From CALBMX01 sp047629095 (lineage in GTDB: Bacteria > Planctomycetota > UBA1135 > GCA-002686595), in the NCBI GenBank assembly GCA_047629095.1, contig JBLHWM010000255.1, positions 1-5,466 on the forward strand: a DNA stretch of 5,466 nt. Direction: 5' to 3'. Shown in pieces: positions 1-4,489 of this stretch. How positions within the stretch are numbered: the first letter of the stretch is position 1; each line of letters opens with the position of its first letter. The position numbers and the translations under genes are program-made. The notes below the pieces were generated by a model. The model worked only from the letters and a program-made list of their open reading frames with translations, did no database searches and was not told the DNA's origin.

Positions 1-915
1 GATGCGGAGATTCGATTGCGGAACTTGGCCGAGGCCTTGGCTTGCGGGCGACCCGAAGTGCTTCAGATGGATGTCGAGTGGCTTGCGTCCACCCTGGCTT
101 CGCGCCAGTCGTCCACGGAGCTCTTGAGGGCGACCCTGTCCTGCCTGCGGGATGAGTTGAACGATAGCCTTCCAATTGATGCGAAGCCGATGGCGGCCGA
201 ATATCTTCGACTCGCTTTGCAAACCCTGGAGACGCCGATCGCTGCCCCGGAATCTTGCCTGGCCTATGATGATCCCTATGGCAAGCTGGCCAAGGAGTTC
301 CTCGTGGCTGTGCTCGAGGGTAAGCGCGCTTCCGCCGAGCGATTGATCTGGGACGCAGTCGACGGTGGCGCACCGGTCACCGACTTGCACAGCCACGTTG
401 TGACCCAGGTGCAAATGGAGCTCGGGCGGATGTGGCAGATCGGCGAGAGCTACGTGGCCGAAGAGCACTTCGGGTCTCGAGTCGTCGAGGACGTGCTCGC
501 AATGTTGCGTTCGCGTATGGTGCGCGAGCCAGAGAACGGGCACACCGTGGTCCTTGCATCCGTTTCGGGCAATCTGCACGACATCGGGCCGCGCCTTGTT
601 GCGGATCAGTTCGAAATGAAGGGTTGGCAGACCATCTTCTTGGGCGCAAACATGCCCATTGAAGACCTTGTGCGGGGCGTAAACGACTTTTCGCCGAGTA
701 TGGTCGCGCTGTCCGTTGGCCAAGCGCTCAACTTGCGCAGCGCAGCGGACACGATCTCAGCACTGCGGGCGAGCCAACCAGGGCTCCCGGTGCTTGTGGG
801 CGGACTACCCTTTTCCGCAATCGATGGCCTGTGGAAGGATGTGGGCGCAGACACCTTTGCGATGGATGCTGAAAGTGCAGTCGCCTTTGGTGAATCCCTG
901 ATCGCGGCCAAGTAG
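1..915 (+). CDS. Cobalamin-binding protein with CarH-type light-sensor cap motif, probably 5'-partial
   Basis: The frame is open to the left edge. A TTG at 16 preceded by GGAG (6-9) could start a 299-residue protein (numbering used here), but the helical N-terminus seems to run on upstream, so the gene is probably cut by the window. Residues 1-80 are helical with no recognisable MerR helix-turn-helix. Residues about 84-165 form the four-helix cap that precedes B12 domains. Residues about 176-299 are the Rossmann-type B12-binding domain. In the cap, W140, nine residues, then E150-H151 give the Wx9EH signature that in CarH lies over the adenosyl group of AdoCbl. The base-on motif reads N186-L-H188-D-I-G191, with Asn where methyltransferases have Asp; H188 is the expected lower cobalt ligand. 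ALSVG (231-235) and VGG (261-263) fit the later cobalamin-contact loops. Inference: a B12 light or redox sensor acting through a partner protein. A corrinoid carrier protein is the main alternative; the Wx9EH motif argues against it. Confidence 0.85.
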   Translation, partial: DAEIRLRNLAEALACGRPEVLQMDVEWLASTLASRQSSTELLRATLSCLRDELNDSLPIDAKPMAAEYLRLALQTLETPIAAPESCLAYDDPYGKLAKEFLVAVLEGKRASAERLIWDAVDGGAPVTDLHSHVVTQVQMELGRMWQIGESYVAEEHFGSRVVEDVLAMLRSRMVREPENGHTVVLASVSGNLHDIGPRLVADQFEMKGWQTIFLGANMPIEDLVRGVNDFSPSMVALSVGQALNLRSAADTISALRASQPGLPVLVGGLPFSAIDGLWKDVGADTFAMDAESAVAFGESLIAAK

Positions 916-918
916 GCT

Positions 919-1082
919 TAGCAGCCCGCCCGAAAAACACCCCATCCCATCTCGACCCTCACAGACCGCCTTGCTGCGATGGCAAATCACCCGTGTAGCT
1001 AAAACTACGCGGGTCATCTGCCGTCTTGCAAGGCGACCTGTGAGGACCAATCTGGAAACGGCTGTTTCTCAACAGGCTGCTA
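919..1082. repeat. Palindromic intergenic element with imperfect terminal inverted repeats (MITE- or REP-like)
   Basis: The ends are inverted copies: TAGCAGCCCG at 919-928 and CAGGCTGCTA at 1073-1082 match in 9 of 10 positions. The similarity continues inward into an A-rich or T-rich tract (931-937 and 1064-1072). Inside lies a long imperfect hairpin (957-1045), and near the right end a second small perfect one, GAAAC/GTTTC at 1055-1059 and 1064-1068. The element fills the gap between two convergent stop codons, ending 3 to 4 bp from each. It has no reading frame of note. A TA dinucleotide sits at each outer end; no longer target duplication is visible. A small non-autonomous mobile element is inferred. 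Copy number elsewhere in the genome cannot be judged from one window. Confidence 0.6.
957..1045. terminator. Long central hairpin, possible bidirectional terminator
   Basis: The arms pair as follows: 957-964 with 1038-1045 (8 bp), 967-974 with 1028-1035 (8 bp), 981-984 with 1019-1022 (4 bp), and 989-998 with 1005-1014 (10 bp with one G-U). The loop is the six bases at 999-1004. Small internal loops separate the blocks. It lies between the 3' ends of two convergent genes, so it could end transcription from both sides or stop read-through. No run of T follows the stem, so a classic intrinsic terminator is not shown. The folding itself is plain in the sequence; the terminator role is inference. 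Confidence 0.4.
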
Positions 1083-1085
1083 GTC

Positions 1086-1820
1086 TCAGGGGGCTGCGGT
1101 CAGGAGCAAGCGTTCTCGGGAAGAGACAACGACTCCCCCCGGGCGCTCCAAGGTGATCGCGAAAAGGGTCGCGTTCTCGACACTAATCTTGGGGTCGATG
1201 GAGACCTGGAAAGCGGCTCCGGGCGAGTCGAAGACACCGCCGTCCACCGGATGTTCAGCGGGGCGCTCCGCATCGAAAATCCAGAGCTGGTATTGGTTCT
1301 GGTCGGGCGCATTGGCAGGCAAGCCGTCGAAGGACATGAAGCCCGCCTTCAGTTGATTGCTCCACACGACCGTTCCGGTCGCAAGAGCACCAGTTGGGTC
1401 CTCTGTGGGGGCCCAAGCCACAGAAATCGAGTCTGGGGCTTCCCTGACATCGTTAAATGAGCTTGCTCCGCCCGACTTCATCGGCTGGGCGATCAGTAGG
1501 ATCGTAGCGGCGGCAGCGGCGGCCCATCCAAGCCACGGGGCGCGGAGCAGGGAAGGACTCTTTCGATGTGACCCCGCCAGCAGGTTTGCGATCCGAATCA
1601 GCCGTTGACGCAGTCGCATGGGCATTTTTTCGATGCTCGCGGCCAAGAGGGCGATGTGGATAGCCGCTGCGGCGAAGGTGTAGGACTCAGGATCCACATC
1701 GGGGAATTCGGCCAGCAGAAGCCCGAGATCACGCTCTTCCTCCGGGGAGAACTCTTCGCCTAGTGCTTGATCTGCAAGAAGCTCGCGCAGACGTTCCTTG
1801 GGAGATGGGGGGGCGCTCAT
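1086..1820 (-). CDS. Membrane anti-sigma factor with RskA-type C-terminal domain
   Basis: The protein has 244 residues from the ATG at 1820. An upstream in-frame ATG (1940) would add 40 low-complexity residues and extend into the divergent promoter region, so the shorter start is preferred. Residues 1-80 are charged and helical, the position of the cytoplasmic sigma-binding domain. No zinc-binding HxxxCxxC motif is present. A single membrane segment lies at about 95-112 (WLGWAAAAAATILLIA). The periplasmic part (about 115-244) matches the RskA/anti-sigma-K C-terminal domain: YQLWIFD at 177-183, VDGGVF at 192-197 and FAITLERPGG at 220-229. Such proteins hold an ECF sigma factor at the membrane until a signal leads to release or proteolysis. 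The usual neighbouring sigma gene is absent: the next gene upstream is divergent and is not a sigma factor, and the gene beyond its 3' end converges on it. It may be an orphan regulator, or its partner may lie elsewhere. Confidence 0.8.
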   Translation of the reverse strand: MSAPPSPKERLRELLADQALGEEFSPEEERDLGLLLAEFPDVDPESYTFAAAAIHIALLAASIEKMPMRLRQRLIRIANLLAGSHRKSPSLLRAPWLGWAAAAAATILLIAQPMKSGGASSFNDVREAPDSISVAWAPTEDPTGALATGTVVWSNQLKAGFMSFDGLPANAPDQNQYQLWIFDAERPAEHPVDGGVFDSPGAAFQVSIDPKISVENATLFAITLERPGGVVVSSRERLLLTAAP

Positions 1821-1899
1821 CGAGTTCTTTTCACGGCTGCGGATACTAGTAGTTCGATCGGAGAGCTCTAGGCTCGCGAAGGGGAGGTCTGGAAGTGGG

Positions 1900-1925
1900 T
1901 CATAAAGGGCTGCATTGTGAAGTTC
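1900..1925 (-). promoter_or_regulatory. Possible ECF (RpoE-like) promoter for the anti-sigma gene
   Basis: On the minus strand GAACTT (1925-1920) is followed after 15 bases by TATGA (1904-1900). GAACTT is the canonical -35 of RpoE-type ECF promoters; TATGA differs by one base from the TCTGA -10, and the spacing is one base short of the usual 16. Transcription would begin near 1893, leaving a leader of about 70 bases before the ATG at 1820. ECF operons are commonly autoregulated, which fits. The match rests on short motifs only. Confidence 0.3.
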
Positions 1926-1941
1926 GCAAGAGTTGCACAAA

Positions 1942-1953
1942 TGGATGCATCCA
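1942..1953. promoter_or_regulatory. Perfect 12-bp palindrome, candidate operator
   Basis: TGGATGCATCCA is a perfect palindrome about 31 bases before the ATG of the SRPBCC gene, in the region shared with the divergent anti-sigma gene. Its core GGATGCATCC occurs again at 2110-2119 inside the SRPBCC gene. The position suits a dimeric regulator. I do not recognise it as the site of a known family, so the role is inferred. Confidence 0.3.
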
Positions 1954-1984
1954 GAGCGATGAAATTTACGAACTGCCTAGTGAT

Positions 1985-2482
1985 ATGAAGACATTCCTCC
2001 TAGAACGCGAGCTAATCATCGCTCGCCCCCTTAATGAGGTGTTCGCCTTCTTCGGCGACCCTAAGAACCTCGAAGCCATCACTCCGCCTTGGCTGCGTTT
2101 CCGAATCCGGGATGCATCCGATGATCCGCTGCGCGAGGGAAGCCACATTCGTTACCGCCTGAAGGTGCATGGATTTCCGATGAGCTGGACGAGCCTGATC
2201 TCGACCTGGAATCCTCCCTATAGCTTCGTGGACGAGCAGGTCAGCGGGCCCTACCGGGTCTGGCACCACACGCACTCGTTCGAGGAGGTCGAGGGCGGGA
2301 CGCTAATCCGCGATCGCGTGGAGTATGCGATGTTCGGCGGCCGGCTGATCAACCAGCTCTTTGTGCGAAGGGACCTGAATCGCGTCTTCGACTACCGAAC
2401 AGAGCGCTTGGCAGAGATCTTCGGATCCCCGGAACCGAGCATCGAAGCCCCAGTCCCGGCCACGGTCGGGGGCGCCGACTAG
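1985..2482 (+). CDS. SRPBCC-fold ligand-binding protein (COG4276 type)
   Basis: This is a 165-residue cytoplasmic protein of the START/Bet v 1-like helix-grip fold. The start at 1985 is chosen because family homology begins at the first residues (FLLERELIIARPLNEVFAFF), a typical first strand and helix; an in-frame GTG at 1895 would add 30 unrelated residues. Further family marks are the PPWLRFRI stretch (34-41), EGSHIRYRL (51-59), the GPYRVWHHTHSFEEVEGGT block (88-106), the DRVEY strand (110-114) and the long C-terminal helix with RRDLNRVFDYR (128-138). The last 17 residues are a disordered Pro/Ala tail. The fold binds a hydrophobic ligand in a cavity, but none is known for this subfamily, and it shows no catalytic motif. 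From established knowledge, relatives often sit with photolyase, epimerase and ECF or LitR/CarH regulators in light or oxidative-stress clusters. It is divergent from the anti-sigma gene, which may mean shared control. No good Shine-Dalgarno sequence precedes it. Confidence 0.82.
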   Translation: MKTFLLERELIIARPLNEVFAFFGDPKNLEAITPPWLRFRIRDASDDPLREGSHIRYRLKVHGFPMSWTSLISTWNPPYSFVDEQVSGPYRVWHHTHSFEEVEGGTLIRDRVEYAMFGGRLINQLFVRRDLNRVFDYRTERLAEIFGSPEPSIEAPVPATVGGAD

Positions 2483-2547
2483 CTACCAATACTTGACTCC
2501 GGCTCACCGGGAACCGGCCAGAACGTCGCTCCTGGCCCTAGGTAGCT
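2481..2547 (+). other. Nested inverted repeats after the SRPBCC stop codon
   Basis: AGCTACC (2481-2487), which overlaps the stop codon, pairs perfectly with GGTAGCT (2541-2547). Inside, GGCCAG (2516-2521) pairs with CTGGCC (2532-2537). The outer stem is followed by CATTTCT, a poor T-tract. This could be a weak or factor-assisted terminator for the SRPBCC transcript or a structured 3' end. It is seen by pairing only. Confidence 0.35.
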
Positions 2548-2975
2548 CATTTCTGTAGACGTGCCCCATATATAAGCCATGCGGGAGCAGCGCTCGAAGG
2601 GGTTCGCGGCGCCTCTTGGCCTAGGTTCTCGTATCGCCATTAAGCTGACATCTTATCCTCAATGGTCAAGGGTGCAGAGTCGCGGGGTGGGCTACTCGGA
2701 CCTCATTCTAAAAGTGTAGCGTAGAGATGCAGGCCAGGCCATCTCGTTGGGTCGCCGCACTCTGCAAGGCCCGGTGTGGTTGAGCTTGCCCGGCTGGCTG
2801 CCCATGCCCAATGTTTTACTGGCGCAACGAAGCCAAAGGGGTGCGTGAAACCATTGGCGGTGGACGCGGGGGGTGACTAAGGTAAGCCCCGAACTAAGTG
2901 TGAACTTCCAGCCCGTCAGAGGCAGAGTTCGCGCTCCAACCCACGCAACCCACGCACCCTCTCGAGACAGCACCA
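2483..2975. other. 493-bp stretch without a convincing gene
   Basis: No reading frame here has a recognisable product. A 97-codon frame on the minus strand (2985-2692) has no family motif, runs ten bases into the next gene, and is probably chance. A 20-codon ATG frame at 2662-2724 on the plus strand is too short to support. The region must contain the promoter of the molybdoenzyme operon. An AT-rich CATATATAAG at about 2568-2577 is the best -10-like patch but lacks a good -35. I see no clear FNR (TTGAT-N4-ATCAA) site and no riboswitch core that I recognise. A short pairing GTGAACT/AGTTCGC (2899-2905 and 2926-2932) may form a leader hairpin. Confidence 0.5.
2937..2954 (+). repeat. Two tandem copies of a 9-bp unit before the operon start
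   Basis: CAACCCACG occurs twice end to end, followed by CACCC, ending about 21 bases before the ATG at 2976. It lies in the probable leader of the Fe-S subunit gene. It could be a regulator half-site pair or simple slippage; nothing further supports either. Confidence 0.45.
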
Positions 2976-3641
2976 ATGAGCTCAAACCTAGAACCGATCC
3001 CTTGGGGGCAAGTCGGCAAACGTCCGCCCAGTGAAATGAAGCAAGCGGGCATGGTCATTGACCTGCGCCGCTGCATCGGTTGCCACAGCTGCTCGATCTC
3101 CTGCAAGACGGAGCACGAAGTTCCCCTTGGCAGCTTCCGAACTCGAGTCCATTACGTGGAGAAGCCCGACAGCACCCAGCTGGCATTCGTGCCCATGCTC
3201 TGCATGCAGTGCAAGGATGCGCCATGCATGCCCGCCTGCCCGACCTCGGCGCTGAGCCGCTTGAAGGATGGGCGCATTGTGGTCGAAGAGGAGGCTTGCA
3301 ATGGCACGAAGGCCTGCGTTGCAGCTTGCCCTTACGATGCGATCGCGATTCATCCCCAGACGAACAAGGCGATGAAGTGCGACTTCTGCGAGGGCCGCGC
3401 GGCCGTTGGCATGGAGCCCGCCTGCGTGGAGTCCTGCCCGACCACGGCCCTGCGTTTCGGAGATCTCGGCGACGAGTCGGATCCTGTGACCCAGTACGCC
3501 AAGCATCACGACGCGAAGGCCTACAAGGCCGACGCGGGTACGGATCCGTCGGTGCTCTACATCGGGCACGACGAGTGGATGGAATCCGCCGCTCGTGGCG
3601 TCCAGCTCGGCGACGACGAAGCTGGCATCGTTTATGAGTAA
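2976..3641 (+). CDS. Four-cluster ferredoxin subunit of a molybdopterin oxidoreductase (PsrB/PhsB/DmsB type)
   Basis: This 221-residue electron-transfer subunit links the membrane quinone subunit and the molybdenum subunit. Four cysteine groups are visible: C33, C36, C39, C43; C76, C79, C84, C88; C108, C114, C118; and C135, C138, C150, C154. The second position of the third group is T111, so 15 of the usual 16 ligands are present. By family rules that cluster (C108, position 111, C114 and C88) corresponds to FS4, which is [3Fe-4S] in NarH, where the residue is Trp. There is no Tat or Sec signal, so it would be exported bound to the Tat-bearing A subunit, as in related enzymes. The core resembles PsrB/PhsB (GMVIDLRRCIGCHSC, 25-39), with a 50-residue acidic tail after the last cluster. 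The start at 2976 has only a weak upstream GAGA. The next gene overlaps its end by 8 bp. Confidence 0.9.
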   Translation: MSSNLEPIPWGQVGKRPPSEMKQAGMVIDLRRCIGCHSCSISCKTEHEVPLGSFRTRVHYVEKPDSTQLAFVPMLCMQCKDAPCMPACPTSALSRLKDGRIVVEEEACNGTKACVAACPYDAIAIHPQTNKAMKCDFCEGRAAVGMEPACVESCPTTALRFGDLGDESDPVTQYAKHHDAKAYKADAGTDPSVLYIGHDEWMESAARGVQLGDDEAGIVYE

Positions 3642-4467
3642 CTGGGAGCACACGGGGCTCCTGGCCCTGACCTCTGCGCCGCCCTTCGGTTGGTGGATCG
3701 CCGCTTACTTTGCCCTGGCCGCAATGGCGTCCGGGCTGATTCTGCGCGCCTCGCTTCCCTGCCTGATCGGTAGCGACGGTGGGTCGGCTGTTGGCCTGGG
3801 CAAGGCTTGCCTATGGGCGCTGGTCGCCCTTGGCTTCGGCGGCTTCTGCCTAGTCGCAGACCTCGCCTCGCCCAAGGACTTCCTGCTGACCCTGACCCAC
3901 TTCAACCCGAACTCGTGGATCTCCATCGGCTCGCGCATCCTGTGCGTGTTCGCGGCGCTCTGCTTGGCAGGCCTCGCCTTTAGCCCCGGCAAGGACTCGC
4001 CCTCGGACAAGCCCGGGCGCGTTCTGCCGCTGCTGCTGATCAACGCGGCCCTCGCCCTGGCGATCTATCCGGCACTCGTACTCATGCAAGCCACCGGCCG
4101 TCCCCTCTGGGATTCGGCCCTGCTGCCGGCCATCTTCTTGGCCAGCGCATTCCACCTTGGTGTAAGCCTCGGCCCCCTGCTGTGCGGGCTTAGCCCCGTC
4201 AAAGGGATCGGACGCGTCATCGCTGGGATCGAGCTCGCCCTGGTCGCGGCCTTTGTCGCTACCAAGTCCGAGCTGCTGCTGGCCGAGGGGACCTGGCTGA
4301 TCTGGGCTGCGGCCTACATCGCCTGCTCCTTCGTGCTGCCCGCATTCATGTCCGGTTCTGACGAGCGGCGCCCAAGCGCCAGCGCTTGGCTAGTTCTGGT
4401 CGGTACTTTCATTCTCCGATTCTGGTTGCTCGAAGCTGGCCAGTCCTCGGACGCATTCCTCTCCTAA
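3634..4467 (+). CDS. NrfD/PsrC-family membrane anchor subunit, quinone-reactive
   Basis: This 277-residue integral membrane protein should anchor the complex and exchange electrons and protons with quinone. Eight hydrophobic spans are visible, at about residues 16-41, 59-77, 97-117, 130-153, 159-184, 194-214, 219-239 and 249-266. This is the number in PsrC of polysulfide reductase. The family-like stretch F90-N-P-N-S-W-I-S-I-G99 precedes the third span, and RFWLLEAGQ (262-270) ends the last, like the R-Y-x3-x-AGQ ending of NrfD proteins. D76 at the edge of span 2 is a polar residue that could serve a quinone site. There are no paired histidines of a haem b anchor such as NarI. The ATG at 3634 overlaps the stop of the Fe-S gene (ATGAGTAA), which implies translational coupling; a GTG at 3595 would add 13 unrelated residues and is disfavoured. 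The name rests on topology and end motifs, as this family diverges fast. Confidence 0.85.
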   Translation: MSNWEHTGLLALTSAPPFGWWIAAYFALAAMASGLILRASLPCLIGSDGGSAVGLGKACLWALVALGFGGFCLVADLASPKDFLLTLTHFNPNSWISIGSRILCVFAALCLAGLAFSPGKDSPSDKPGRVLPLLLINAALALAIYPALVLMQATGRPLWDSALLPAIFLASAFHLGVSLGPLLCGLSPVKGIGRVIAGIELALVAAFVATKSELLLAEGTWLIWAAAYIACSFVLPAFMSGSDERRPSASAWLVLVGTFILRFWLLEAGQSSDAFLS

Positions 4468-4489
4468 GCCGTTCGCCCAATAGATCGCC

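Noticed and set aside
957..1045. CRISPR repeat or tRNA-like structure at the hairpin
   Set aside because: There is a single palindrome with no repeat-spacer periodicity, and no cloverleaf or CCA end can be drawn.
1821..1940. ATG at 1940 as start of the anti-sigma protein
   Set aside because: The extension has no domain character and would place most of the divergent promoter region inside the gene.
1895..1984. GTG at 1895 as start of the SRPBCC protein
   Set aside because: The added 30 residues are unlike the family, and would overlay the candidate divergent promoter and palindrome; the ATG at 1985 is where homology begins.
2662..2724. A 20-codon ATG frame, followed after an in-frame TAG by about 50 more open codons
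   Set aside because: It has no ribosome binding site, no motif and no known leader-peptide pattern. Reading through the TAG would need special decoding, for which there is no evidence.
2483..2975. Group II intron, transposase or riboswitch remnant in the intergenic region
   Set aside because: Some phrases looked intron- or transposase-like, but I could match no domain V, reverse transcriptase, transposase motif or riboswitch core with any confidence.
2692..2985. A 97-codon minus-strand frame in the intergenic region
   Set aside because: It has no known motif, it overlaps the start of the Fe-S gene, and its composition is Arg/Trp-rich as in chance frames.
2988..3653. Long minus-strand and alternative plus-strand frames over the Fe-S subunit
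   Set aside because: The 2976-3641 frame explains the DNA with 15 correctly spaced cluster cysteines; the others are shadows.
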